Assembly: GCA_934120735.1 (NCBI GenBank)
Contig: CAKOVA010000041.1
Coordinates: 1 to 16,850 of the forward strand
Reading direction: 5' to 3'
Length of the DNA stretch: 16,850 nt
Source of the DNA: an uncultured Prevotella sp.
Lineage (GTDB): Bacteria; Bacteroidota; Bacteroidia; Bacteroidales; Bacteroidaceae
Shown: positions 1 to 9,243 of the stretch, piece after piece
How the letters are laid out: every line of letters starts with the position of its first letter
Numbering within the stretch: position 1 is the stretch's first letter
Position numbers and translations under genes: made by a program
Notes under the pieces: model-generated
Databases searched by the model: none
Seen by the model: only the letters and a program-made list of their open reading frames with translations
Told to the model about the DNA's origin: nothing

Positions 1-295
1 TCTTTTCCTTGATTTTGTCATGTCTTTTTACTTTTTTTGAGTTTGATAATGTGTCAAGCTATTTCAGTATAAGACACAATAAACGCAAATCATTCATTAT
101 CAACCAACTACAAATCTCTCTCATTTTGGCCGTATTTCGAAGCAATGGAAGGTTGATTCATCAATAAGCGAAATATAAAAGGGGTGTTGTCAAGATATAT
201 TCATCATCAACTACCTGCTTACCAAAGGGTTCAATGACATATTGTCAAGCATGACAAACGCCTCATTGGGTAATGACAGCGGCCTCTCCTATCCG
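1..295. other. Gene-free region downstream of the TetR regulator
   Basis: I find no credible coding sequence here. The stretch is AT-rich. It carries a degenerate repeat (about 99-200) that recurs upstream of galE, and a perfect 6-bp inverted repeat at 242-257 (TTGTCA, 4-nt spacer, TGACAA). I see no convincing T-tract terminator for the regulator gene that ends at 296 on the minus strand. Confidence 0.6.
99..200 (+). repeat. Degenerate dispersed repeat, copy 1
   Basis: By hand alignment this segment matches 9726-9828 at about 77% of roughly 100 columns, with three or four single-base indels. Shared blocks include ATCAACCA, GTATTT, AAGGTTG, TAAGC-AAATAT, GGGTG and TTGTCAAGA. Weaker similarity may continue upstream to about position 35. 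Both copies have the same orientation and lie outside genes. It has no reading frame, so it is probably a remnant of a non-coding intergenic repeat family. Confidence 0.6.
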
Positions 296-907
296 TCATT
301 CGATGCGTTCGAGCATCTTTAATCCATTGAGCGTGCAAATGCCACGGATGAATAATAAAATGATGTTACGAAACACCATCTGCATGCCATGTTCCTTATA
401 CAGCTGACTGGTCATCGCAAAACTTACGGTTTCACGCGCCACTTCCGCAACGATGTGATAATTAATATCCGCCCTAAAGAATCCTTCTTTCACACCTCTG
501 TCAATAAAGTTAAACGCGTCTTCATCCCGCTCCTTATGCTTATTCTCAAGATAAGTACGCACACGCTCATACTTTTGCACTTCGTCTAAAAACTGCGGAG
601 ACATATTTGACAGGCGCTGCGCCTGACAATTGTAGAATTCAATCAACGTATCCATGACATCATGATTGACCTGTTCACTGAATTCCCTGATATATTCATC
701 AAATTCTTGGTCGGCTGATCTCATGCCTTCCAGCAGCAGTTCCTCCTTGTTGCTGTATATCTCGTACACCGTACGCTTGGATATGGATAATCTCCGGGCG
801 ATGTCATCCATCTTGACCGCCTTGATGCCTTTCTCGAAAAATTCACTCATGGCTGCTTTCAAGATACGCTCACGAAGCTCTTGCCGATAAGGCGTTAGAC
901 CGCTCAT
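296..907 (-). CDS. TetR/AcrR-family transcriptional regulator
   Basis: A predicted one-component DNA-binding repressor of about 203 residues, a normal TetR length. Residues 31-52 (VKMDDIARRLSISKRTVYEI followed by YSNKEELL) are the canonical TetR helix-turn-helix. The remainder is a helical ligand and dimer domain too divergent to suggest a ligand. I chose the ATG at 905-907 because an AAAGGA sequence sits about 9 bases upstream; ATGs at 914-916 and 926-928 and a TTG at 944-946 are also in frame. The TTG overlaps the predicted -7 box, so it is unlikely to be used. The gene is divergent from the malic enzyme gene with a 189-bp shared control region, so autoregulation or control of the neighbour is possible but not shown. 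No efflux gene lies next to it. Confidence 0.85.
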   Translation of the reverse strand: MSGLTPYRQELRERILKAAMSEFFEKGIKAVKMDDIARRLSISKRTVYEIYSNKEELLLEGMRSADQEFDEYIREFSEQVNHDVMDTLIEFYNCQAQRLSNMSPQFLDEVQKYERVRTYLENKHKERDEDAFNFIDRGVKEGFFRADINYHIVAEVARETVSFAMTSQLYKEHGMQMVFRNIILLFIRGICTLNGLKMLERIE

Positions 908-935
908 TCTATTCATTCCTTTTACCATAACTGCA

Positions 936-943
936 CAAAGATA
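936..943 (-). promoter_or_regulatory. Predicted -7 element for the TetR gene
   Basis: On the minus strand this reads TATCTTTG, a full match to the Bacteroidetes -7 element TAnnTTTG. It lies about 29 bases upstream of the chosen start. I see no clear TTTG -33 box. Confidence 0.55.
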
Positions 944-959
944 CAAAAAAGCATAAAAA

Positions 960-993
960 CTTGTTATTCTTTAATGGTTTTTTCTTAACTTTG
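960..993 (+). promoter_or_regulatory. Predicted promoter of the malic enzyme gene
   Basis: TAACTTTG at 986-993 matches TAnnTTTG. A weak -33 candidate CTTG lies at 960-963 with a 22-bp spacer. Start of transcription near 1000 would give a 5' leader of about 95 bases. It lies within 50 bp of the divergent TetR promoter. Confidence 0.5.
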
Positions 994-1096
994 TTCCGTT
1001 ATCAACTAATAAAACGTTTAATCATTGGGAGAGATAGCTGGGTAGATTTTTATTAAATTCATGCCCTTTTCGCCCTCCATTTAGTACTATAATCCA

Positions 1097-3388
1097 ATGT
1101 TAAAAATCACCAAAGAAGCAGCTCTTGCTTACCATGAGGGGGAACGTCCCGGCAAGATTGAAGTAAAACCCACCAAACCATACAGAACGCAAACGGACCT
1201 GAGCTTGGCCTATTCACCTGGTGTGGCCTATCCGTGTCTTGAGATTCAGAATAATGAAAATGATGCTTACAAATATACCAACAAGGGAAACTTGGTCGCT
1301 GTGATCTCCAACGGCACGGCAGTGCTTGGCTTAGGTGACATTGGCGCCATGAGTGGTAAGCCCGTGATGGAAGGCAAAGGCTTACTGTTCAAGATATATG
1401 GGGGTATCGACGTATTTGACATCGAGGTAGACGAGAAAGACCCCGTAAAGTTTTGTGAGACCGTTGAAAGGATTGCACCGTCGTTTGGCGGCATCAATCT
1501 GGAAGACATCAAAGCACCAGAATGTTTCTATATTGAGGAAAGGCTGAAGAAAACGCTCGACATCCCCGTGATGCACGACGACCAACATGGCACGGCCATC
1601 ATATCTGCCGCAGGCCTGAAAAACGCTTTAGAGGTTGCCGGCAAAGACATTAAGAAAGCCAAATTGGTTATCAATGGCGCAGGAGCCGCTGCCATCAGCT
1701 GTACCAAATTATACGTAGCTTTGGGGGTAAAGAAAGAAAATATCCTGATGTTGGACTCGCACGGAGTGATTACAAAAGACCGTACGGATCTGAACCCAGA
1801 AAAAGAACTGTTCGCTACTAACCGCAAGGACGTACACACGTTGGAGGAAGCCCTTAAGGATGCCGACGTATTCGTGGGTTTATCAAGAGGCAATATACTA
1901 TCCAAGGACATGATTCGGTCTATGGCTTCCAACCCTATCGTGTTCGCATTGGCCAATCCCGTGCCTGAAATTAGCTACGAAGACGCCCTTGACAGTCGGC
2001 CAGACGTCATCATGTCGACCGGACGCAGCGATTATCCCAATCAGATTAATAATGTTATCGGCTTCCCATACATCTTCCGTGGTGCGCTGGATGTACATGC
2101 CAAGGCTATCAATGAGGAAATGAAGATGGCCGCCGTACTTGCCATAGCCGACCTGGCCAAACAACCCATTCCGGATGTGGTCAATGAAGTTTACCACATC
2201 AATGACTTGAGTTTCGGTCCCAAGTATTTCATTCCAAAGCCCATAGACCCACGCCTCATCACAGCAGTGAGTGCGGCTGTTGCCAAAGCAGCCGTAGATA
2301 GTGGTGTGGCCAGGACACCTATCAAGAACTGGGATAAGTACAAGGAGAATTTGAAGCAGTTGCTCGGACAGGAGTCTAAGTTTACGAGAACGCTGCATGC
2401 CACGGCCGCTCAACATCCACAGCGCATTGTGTTCGCAGAAGGTGGCCACCCCACCATGATGAAAGCTGCCGTGCAGGCGAAGCAAGAAGGCATTTGCTTC
2501 CCCATTCTGTTAGGAAATCCAGACAGACTTAACCGACTGGCTAACCGACTGAAACTTGATCTCACGGGAATCAAAATCATTGACATGCGCGCAGATAAGG
2601 AACAAGGAAAGCGTGCGAAGTTTGCCAAACACCTGTCAGAAAAGCTTGAACGACAAGGGTATACCTTCGAAGAAGCGTACGACAAGATGTACGAGCGCAA
2701 CTATTTTGGCATGTCGATGGTTGAACATGGTGATGCCGATGGGTTCATCACAGGACTCTACACAAAATACTCGAACACCATCAAGGTGGCTAAAGAAGTG
2801 ATTGGTATTCGTCCTGGATACAAAACTTTCGCTACCATGCACATCCTTGATACCAAAAAAGGCATCTACTACATTTCAGACACCTTAATCAACAGGCACC
2901 CAGACGAGAATGTGCTGTATGACATTGCGCGACTCAGTGCTGACGCTGTAAGATTCTTCAATGACAAGCCAGTCATGGCGATGATTAGCTATTCCAACTT
3001 TGGAACAGATACGATTGGAAGTCCACAAAAGGTTCATGCGGCCGTAGAAAAAATGCAACAAGAGTTTCCTAACTTGGCTATAGATGGCGAAATGCAGGTT
3101 AATTTTGCCATGGACAAAAAATTACGGGACGACAAATATCCATTCACTCGCTTGAAGGGTAAGAACGTCAACACGCTGATTTTCTCAAACATGAGTAGTG
3201 CTAACGGCAGTTATAAATTGCTGCAAGCCCTCAATTCGGATGCAGAAATCATTGGTCCGATACAAATGGGATTGAAAAAACCAATCCATTTTACCGACTT
3301 TGAATGTTCTGTGCGCGACATCGTAAACATCACAGCCGTAGCTGCCATCGATGCATACGTGGAGAAAATCAAGAATTCAAAAAAATAA
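1097..3388 (+). CDS. maeB: NADP-dependent malic enzyme with C-terminal phosphotransacetylase-like domain (MaeB type)
   Basis: Predicted to catalyse oxidative decarboxylation of malate to pyruvate with NADP, a cytosolic reaction linking C4 acids to pyruvate and supplying NADPH. The 763-residue length matches the large MaeB class. Residues 1-420 form the malic enzyme part: the catalytic Tyr in LAYSPGVA (39), the catalytic Lys in MEGKGLL (94), metal ligands in NLEDI (136-137) and DDQHG (161-162), the Rossmann motif NGAGAAAIS (193-201), and FALANPVPEI followed by TGRSDYPNQINN. Residues from about 430 to the end resemble phosphate acetyltransferase (FAEGGHPTMMKA, GMSMVEHGDADGF, GEMQVNFAMD). In enterobacterial MaeB that domain is thought to be regulatory, binding acetyl-CoA, rather than catalytic. 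A hairpin follows the gene. Confidence 0.95.
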   Translation: MLKITKEAALAYHEGERPGKIEVKPTKPYRTQTDLSLAYSPGVAYPCLEIQNNENDAYKYTNKGNLVAVISNGTAVLGLGDIGAMSGKPVMEGKGLLFKIYGGIDVFDIEVDEKDPVKFCETVERIAPSFGGINLEDIKAPECFYIEERLKKTLDIPVMHDDQHGTAIISAAGLKNALEVAGKDIKKAKLVINGAGAAAISCTKLYVALGVKKENILMLDSHGVITKDRTDLNPEKELFATNRKDVHTLEEALKDADVFVGLSRGNILSKDMIRSMASNPIVFALANPVPEISYEDALDSRPDVIMSTGRSDYPNQINNVIGFPYIFRGALDVHAKAINEEMKMAAVLAIADLAKQPIPDVVNEVYHINDLSFGPKYFIPKPIDPRLITAVSAAVAKAAVDSGVARTPIKNWDKYKENLKQLLGQESKFTRTLHATAAQHPQRIVFAEGGHPTMMKAAVQAKQEGICFPILLGNPDRLNRLANRLKLDLTGIKIIDMRADKEQGKRAKFAKHLSEKLERQGYTFEEAYDKMYERNYFGMSMVEHGDADGFITGLYTKYSNTIKVAKEVIGIRPGYKTFATMHILDTKKGIYYISDTLINRHPDENVLYDIARLSADAVRFFNDKPVMAMISYSNFGTDTIGSPQKVHAAVEKMQQEFPNLAIDGEMQVNFAMDKKLRDDKYPFTRLKGKNVNTLIFSNMSSANGSYKLLQALNSDAEIIGPIQMGLKKPIHFTDFECSVRDIVNITAVAAIDAYVEKIKNSKK

Positions 3389-3403
3389 ATTCAATGATAA
3401 AAG

Positions 3404-3436
3404 TGCCAACAACGCAGTTTATGCTGTTTGTTGGCA
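3404..3436 (+). terminator. Hairpin between maeB and ispE, probable terminator or attenuator
   Basis: TGCCAACAA (3404-3412) pairs perfectly with TTGTTGGCA (3428-3436). An inner GCAG/CTGT helix closes a 6-nt loop. The following sequence TTTGCATTTTG is T-rich but interrupted, so termination may be partial. It ends only 30 bp before the ispE start. Confidence 0.6.
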
Positions 3437-3466
3437 TTTGCATTTTGTCTATCAACCCATTGCTAC

Positions 3467-4306
3467 ATGATTACATTTCCATGTGCCAAAATCAATTTAG
3501 GCCTTAACGTAGTAGGCGTTCGGCCAGATGGTTACCACGACATAGAAACCGTGTTCTTCCCCATTCCGCTGCACGACACGCTTGAAATAACACGCATGGA
3601 CGAACAGTTTCCGTCCGATAATCCGTGCGATTTGAAGATAACAGGAAGGGCACTCGATATTCGTGAGGACAACAATCTCGTCATCCAGGCTTACCATTTA
3701 CTGGCAAAAGACTTCCCACTACCGCGCGTTCACGCTCATCTTTACAAGGAAATCCCTTCACAAGCGGGCTTAGGAGGCGGATCGAGTGATGCAGCTTTCA
3801 TGATTAGACTGCTCAATGAGCAATTCAAACTCAATCTCACCACTGCTGACATGGAGCAATATGCTGCCCAACTGGGTGCTGATTGCGCTTTCTTCATCAA
3901 AGCCAAGCCTTCATTTGCTACGGGAATTGGTGACCAACTCGTGCCGACTGAGCTACCAAAAAGGAATCTTGATGGGTGTTATCTCGCACTGATTAAACCC
4001 GACATAGCCGTATCAACCAAAGATGCTTATGCCAAAATTGAGGTGAAACAACCTGCCAAATGCTGCCGTGACATCATCAGTCAGCCCATAGAAACGTGGA
4101 AAAACGAACTGATGAATGACTTTGAAATACCCGTATTCAAGTTGTATCCGAAGCTGAAGCACATCAAAGAGCAGCTCTACCAGCAAGGGGCTGTGTATGC
4201 AGCCATGAGCGGAAGCGGCAGTACCATTTATGGTATTTTCAAAAAAGAACCACAAGGAATCAGCCAGTTATTTGACGATTGCTTTACAACCGTACTTCCC
4301 TTATAG
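3467..4306 (+). CDS. ispE: 4-diphosphocytidyl-2-C-methyl-D-erythritol kinase
   Basis: A GHMP-family kinase of 279 residues, the usual IspE size. It phosphorylates CDP-methylerythritol with ATP in the non-mevalonate (MEP) isoprenoid pathway, in the cytosol. Lys8 in PCAKINLGLNV is the conserved active-site lysine; residues 97-110 (PSQAGLGGGSSDAA) are the ATP-binding GHMP motif; Asp139 in LGADC is the expected catalytic aspartate; AAMSGSGSTIYGIF near the C terminus is the third GHMP motif. The reading frame is open to a TTG at 3428, but that would start inside the hairpin stem. The ATG at 3467 gives the usual N terminus, so I used it. It follows maeB in the same direction and may depend partly on read-through of the hairpin, because no -7 box is visible between them. 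Confidence 0.93.
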   Translation: MITFPCAKINLGLNVVGVRPDGYHDIETVFFPIPLHDTLEITRMDEQFPSDNPCDLKITGRALDIREDNNLVIQAYHLLAKDFPLPRVHAHLYKEIPSQAGLGGGSSDAAFMIRLLNEQFKLNLTTADMEQYAAQLGADCAFFIKAKPSFATGIGDQLVPTELPKRNLDGCYLALIKPDIAVSTKDAYAKIEVKQPAKCCRDIISQPIETWKNELMNDFEIPVFKLYPKLKHIKEQLYQQGAVYAAMSGSGSTIYGIFKKEPQGISQLFDDCFTTVLPL

Positions 4307-4338
4307 GGTTTGAGAGTTAACTGAAGTGAAACGTCTGC

Positions 4339-5085
4339 TCACAATTGATGCATAAACTCTTCAGCTGAATGCAACGTTTCTTGCTTGCCAACATCCATCA
4401 ACCTAAGGTTTGACTCTACATGTCCAATGATGGGAACCTGATTGCACACGTTTAAATAGAAATCAATCACGCCAAAACGGTCAGGAAGAGCATCCATCCA
4501 TGGAAACAACTGTGGTGAAAAGGTGTGAATACCGGCAAAGGCAAGCTTCTTGTACTGTGCCACATTCAAGTTTGAATAGGGCGAACGAACCTCACCAGTG
4601 TTCACGTTCGTCCAACCAACCAAGCGCATATCATCGTCAAAAAGCAGGTAACGATTGGTGTTACGCTCGCTGACCAGCAAGGTTGCCGCAGCCTCCGTAT
4701 GCGCGAAATAAAAGCGTTGAAGGTTGATATTGCTTATTATATCAACGTTATGAATCAATATTCTGGCGTCCCCAAACAAGCGCTTTGCAGCCTTAATACC
4801 ACCTCCCGTATCGAGCAACTGGTTGGTTTCGTCGCTGATACGGATATCTAAACCAAAATAATGATTTGCCTCTAAGTATTGAATAATTTGCTCGGAGAAA
4901 TGATGCACATTGACAATAATACGACTAAAACCCGCATCTTTTAACTTGAATAACACTTGTTTGAGCAAAGGTTCACCACCAACTTCCACCAAAGCCTTTG
5001 GCACATGGTCGGTCAGCGGTTTGAGTCGGGTTCCCAATCCCGCTGCTAAAATCATTGCTTGCATCATTTCTTTATCTTCTTTCAT
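4339..5085 (-). CDS. Sugar-1-phosphate nucleotidyltransferase, MurU-like
   Basis: A 248-residue enzyme with a single nucleotidyltransferase domain. Residues 11-32 carry the signature GLGTRLKPLTDHVPKAL, DTGGG is at 92-96, and HNVDI (112-116) holds the expected metal-binding aspartate. There is no C-terminal left-handed beta-helix, unlike GlmU. It lies 68 bp downstream of the kinase/RapZ gene on the same strand. In Pseudomonas and Tannerella the AmgK kinase and MurU uridylyltransferase convert recycled MurNAc through MurNAc-1-phosphate to UDP-MurNAc, and this pair fits that pattern. The exact sugar and nucleotide cannot be read from sequence; a mannose-1-phosphate guanylyltransferase or HddC-like role is the alternative. 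Homologues usually begin near MQAMILAAG, so the start could be about eight codons downstream, at 5064. Confidence 0.85.
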   Translation of the reverse strand: MKEDKEMMQAMILAAGLGTRLKPLTDHVPKALVEVGGEPLLKQVLFKLKDAGFSRIIVNVHHFSEQIIQYLEANHYFGLDIRISDETNQLLDTGGGIKAAKRLFGDARILIHNVDIISNINLQRFYFAHTEAAATLLVSERNTNRYLLFDDDMRLVGWTNVNTGEVRSPYSNLNVAQYKKLAFAGIHTFSPQLFPWMDALPDRFGVIDFYLNVCNQVPIIGHVESNLRLMDVGKQETLHSAEEFMHQL

Positions 5086-5153
5086 CGCTACTTATCTCTC
5101 TCACTCACCGCTGTCAAAACCAGCAGGTATTTAACTTGTCGTCCTAAAAAAAG

Positions 5154-6695
5154 CTACTTTGCCTCCAACGTTTGCTCTATTTTCTGTTCACGATGATTGA
5201 TTCTTACCTCAATTCCGAACTTATCGTGAATGTGTTCTGCCAAATGTTGCGCACAATATACGCTGCGGTGCTGTCCACCTGTGCAGCCAAATGAGAATAT
5301 CAAACTGGTAAATCCCCGCTCAATGTATCGTGCCACGTGATGATCGGCCAATTGGTATACGCTGTCAAGAAAGACGAGTATCTCACCATCATCTTCCAAG
5401 AAACGAATCACAGGCTCATCCAACCCCGTCAAATTCTTATAAGGTTCGTATCGCCCGGGGTTATGAGTTGACCGACAGTCAAACACATAGCCGCCCCCAT
5501 TTCCTGTTGGATCTTCGGGAATTCCTCTGTGATAAGAAAAACTGTTCACACGAACAATCAGATCACCTCTATCATCATATTTGGAAAAAGTGGCGGGTCC
5601 ATCAACCGGATTGGCCTTAAATATATTATTATCCGTAATCTTATAGCCGTCAGTTCTCTTCACTTTTCTCTCCTCCTTGTTGGCAAATTGCGGCAATTCC
5701 GTCATCTCTTTGAGGATGCTCATCATGTATGGATAGGGAAAAACATGTTCGCCAAGCTTTATAAGCTCACGAAGATTCTGCATGGCTGCTGGAATTGATT
5801 GAATAAAATGCTTCTTCCGCTCGAAATATCCACGAAAGCCGTATGCGCCCAAGACTTGTAATGTGCGAAACAGCACAAAGAGATTCAATCGCTCAACGAA
5901 GTGCCTGCTCGACGGAACTTCCGTATATTGTTTCAAAGACTCATAATAAGCAGACACCAAATCGCGTCGCAATTTAAAAGGATATTTCGCTGATGCCTGC
6001 CACAAGAAGGACGCCAAGTCATAATAGAACGGTCCTTTTCTGCCTCCTTGATAGTCAATAAAATAGGGATTACCATCGTTATCAAGCATCACATTGCGTG
6101 CTTGAAAATCGCGATACAAGAAACAATCTGCTGGCTCTGCCGTTAAATCTTTGGCAAACATACGAAAGTTGGCCTCTAACATCAGCTCGTGGAAATCGAT
6201 TCCAGTCGCTTTCAGAAAGCAATACTTGAAATAATTCAAGTCAAACAACACGCTTTCTACATTGAATTCGGGTTGCGGATAACACTGTTGAAAGTCGAGT
6301 CCAACGGCTCCCCTCACTTGCATTTCGGGCAATGCTTGAAGCGTTTTGGTCAACAGCTGCTTTTCTTTTTGCGTGTATCTGCCGCCAGCATCACGGGCAC
6401 TTTTCAGCATATCAAACAGCGAAGTATGTCCCAAATCGGTCTGAAGATACCTCAGTTCATCGTCACTAACAGCCAAAATCTGAGGAACCGGAAGCTGTTT
6501 GACCGTAAAATGCTCTGTTAAATAAATGAACGCATGATTCTCATCCCGACTGGTCCCTATCACTGCGATCACCGATTGGCCTGATTTGTTGCCAAAACGA
6601 TAATAAACACGATTGCTGCCAGCCCCTTCCAGCTTCTCTATGGTGGAAGGTTTCTCACCCGCCCATTGCGCATAAAGTTCTATAAGTTTCTCCAT
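5154..6695 (-). CDS. AmgK-like aminoglycoside-phosphotransferase-family kinase fused to a RapZ C-terminal domain
   Basis: A 513-residue two-domain protein. Residues 1-330 are an APH-fold kinase: YRDFQARN (195-202) is the catalytic loop with Asp196 and Asn202, and FIDYQGGRKGPFYYDL (212-227) carries the metal-binding Asp. This resembles AmgK, the anomeric MurNAc/GlcNAc kinase. Residues from about 375 match the RapZ C-terminal half: VNSFSYHRG, VFDCRSTHNPGRY and the hallmark GCTGGQHRSVY (470-480). The N-terminal P-loop half of RapZ is absent. In E. coli that C-terminal half binds glucosamine-6-phosphate, so an amino-sugar sensing role here is a reasonable inference. The frame runs open to 6872, but the upstream part is AT-rich, lacks homology and contains a predicted promoter, so I used the ATG at 6693-6695, with an AGGGGAGAAG sequence upstream. 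The first gene of an apparent operon. Confidence 0.88.
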   Translation of the reverse strand: MEKLIELYAQWAGEKPSTIEKLEGAGSNRVYYRFGNKSGQSVIAVIGTSRDENHAFIYLTEHFTVKQLPVPQILAVSDDELRYLQTDLGHTSLFDMLKSARDAGGRYTQKEKQLLTKTLQALPEMQVRGAVGLDFQQCYPQPEFNVESVLFDLNYFKYCFLKATGIDFHELMLEANFRMFAKDLTAEPADCFLYRDFQARNVMLDNDGNPYFIDYQGGRKGPFYYDLASFLWQASAKYPFKLRRDLVSAYYESLKQYTEVPSSRHFVERLNLFVLFRTLQVLGAYGFRGYFERKKHFIQSIPAAMQNLRELIKLGEHVFPYPYMMSILKEMTELPQFANKEERKVKRTDGYKITDNNIFKANPVDGPATFSKYDDRGDLIVRVNSFSYHRGIPEDPTGNGGGYVFDCRSTHNPGRYEPYKNLTGLDEPVIRFLEDDGEILVFLDSVYQLADHHVARYIERGFTSLIFSFGCTGGQHRSVYCAQHLAEHIHDKFGIEVRINHREQKIEQTLEAK

Positions 6696-6791
6696 ATATT
6701 TCAATTCTTCTCCCCTTTGCTCCACAGGTTTACAGAACATTGAACCGTAACACGCTCGTTGATGAAAGGTGATATAGACAGAATGACAAGA

Positions 6792-6799
6792 CAAAATTA
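6792..6799 (-). promoter_or_regulatory. Predicted -7 element of the kinase/RapZ operon
   Basis: The minus strand reads TAATTTTG, a full TAnnTTTG match, about 97 bases upstream of the chosen start. No good TTTG -33 box is visible. If real, it rules out the upstream start at 6872. Confidence 0.45.
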
Positions 6800-6892
6800 A
6801 GCATTTTTTAGTGAAAAAACGGATGAACGGGCAGGAAAAGAAAAATATATTCTCCCTCAACAACAGCCACAAGCATGTGGAATGGTCTACCT

Positions 6893-7017
6893 AACAAAAA
6901 GAATCGGATGTCATCCCGACATCCGATTAAAAAAACAAACTACTTAAAAACTAATCTACTAAAACAAATCAAAAATATCTTTTCTACTTAACACTTTAAT
7001 CAATATTTTCGTATTTA
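6893..7017 (-). ncRNA. Predicted small RNA between groEL and the kinase operon
   Basis: A complete Bacteroidetes promoter (7023-7053) points leftward, and about 90 bases after the predicted start comes a perfect 11-bp hairpin with a T-tract (6902-6928). The interval is AT-rich and contains no ATG until the terminator stem itself, so it cannot encode a peptide from ATG. Length would be about 115-125 nt. It could instead be a 5' attenuator for the kinase/RapZ gene, which starts 200 bases further on. I recognise no known RNA family. Confidence 0.5.
6902..6928 (-). terminator. Intrinsic terminator of the predicted small RNA
   Basis: AATCGGATGTC and GACATCCGATT form a perfect 11-bp stem around a 5-nt loop. 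On the minus strand it is followed by CTTTTTG. On the plus strand it is followed by an A-tract, so it works only leftward. Confidence 0.8.
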
Positions 7018-7022
7018 GGTTG

Positions 7023-7053
7023 CAAAGATATATGTTTTAGTTTTGATTTCAAA
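7023..7053 (-). promoter_or_regulatory. Strong predicted promoter (TTTG, 19 bp, TATCTTTG)
   Basis: On the minus strand TTTG (7050-7053) and TATCTTTG (7023-7030) are separated by exactly 19 bases, an ideal Bacteroidetes -33/-7 pair. It lies downstream of the groEL terminator and so should not serve groEL. Confidence 0.7.
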
Positions 7054-7101
7054 ATTTTTTGATATAAAATAACGCATTTTTTATACAATATGCATAAAAT
7101 A

Positions 7102-7133
7102 AGAGGGTGTGCCTACAAATAGACACACCCTCT
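7102..7133 (-). terminator. groEL terminator
   Basis: AGAGGGTGTG (7102-7111) and CACACCCTCT (7124-7133) form a perfect 10-bp stem with a 12-nt loop. On the minus strand TATTTTATG follows. It lies 25 bp after the groEL stop. Confidence 0.75.
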
Positions 7134-7157
7134 CGTTTATATGAATCAAAGTGATAT

Positions 7158-8801
<1,644 letters not shown>

Positions 8802-8852
8802 TTATATTGGTTCTATAGTATGTTAATCGTAAAAAATGCACCTGTGCGGTAT

Positions 8853-9122
8853 TTACTTGACCACAGCAAGGACATCGCTCTGACGCATAATCAAATAGGT
8901 GTCACCGTCAAATTCTAATTCCGTGCCACTATATTTTCCGTATAGCACCTCATCTCCTTCCTTGAGAACCATCTCTTCGTCTTTCGTACCGTTACCCACG
9001 GCTACCACCTTACCATGCAATGGTTTTTCTTTTGCGGTGTCTGGAATAATAATTCCACCTACTTTCTCTTCTGCTGGCGCTGGAGCAACCAACACTCTGT
9101 CTGCTAATGGTTTAACTTTCAT
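8853..9122 (-). CDS. groES: Co-chaperonin GroES (Hsp10)
   Basis: An 89-residue lid subunit of the chaperonin, slightly shorter than the 97 residues of E. coli GroES. It begins [12 protein letters not shown]. Residues 16-33 form the mobile loop, with the hydrophobic GroEL-contacting IIIPDTA at 24-30, and the rest is the beta-barrel core ending QSDVLAVVK. It is the first gene of groES-groEL. The leader before the ATG is A/T-rich, with no strong Shine-Dalgarno. The upstream region holds an array of imperfect palindromes and a sigma-54-like sequence instead of a CIRCE element. Confidence 0.98.
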   Translation of the reverse strand: MKVKPLADRVLVAPAPAEEKVGGIIIPDTAKEKPLHGKVVAVGNGTKDEEMVLKEGDEVLYGKYSGTELEFDGDTYLIMRQSDVLAVVK

Positions 9123-9217
9123 AATAATAATTTTTAAGTTCTTCTATATTCTATTCATGTATCTTGAGAGATGTTCAATATCTTCAGAACATCAAACTAC
9201 AAGACTCACCCTTTCCA

Positions 9218-9233
9218 TGCGAAAAACGTGCCA
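9218..9233 (-). promoter_or_regulatory. Sigma-54-like -24/-12 sequence upstream of groES
   Basis: The minus strand reads TGGCACG, four bases, TCGCA. The consensus is TGGCACG-N4-TTGCW, so there is one mismatch and the invariant GG and GC are correctly spaced. A start near 9206 would give a leader of about 84 bases. Another candidate is the shortened -7 element TAGTTTG at 9193-9199. Either assignment is tentative. Confidence 0.35.
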
Positions 9234-9243
9234 ACTCAGCCGC

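Noticed and set aside
6696..6872. N-terminal 59-codon extension of the kinase/RapZ gene
   Set aside because: The extension is Phe/Cys/Leu-rich without homology, crosses a predicted -7 box, and kinase homology begins at the internal ATG at 6695.
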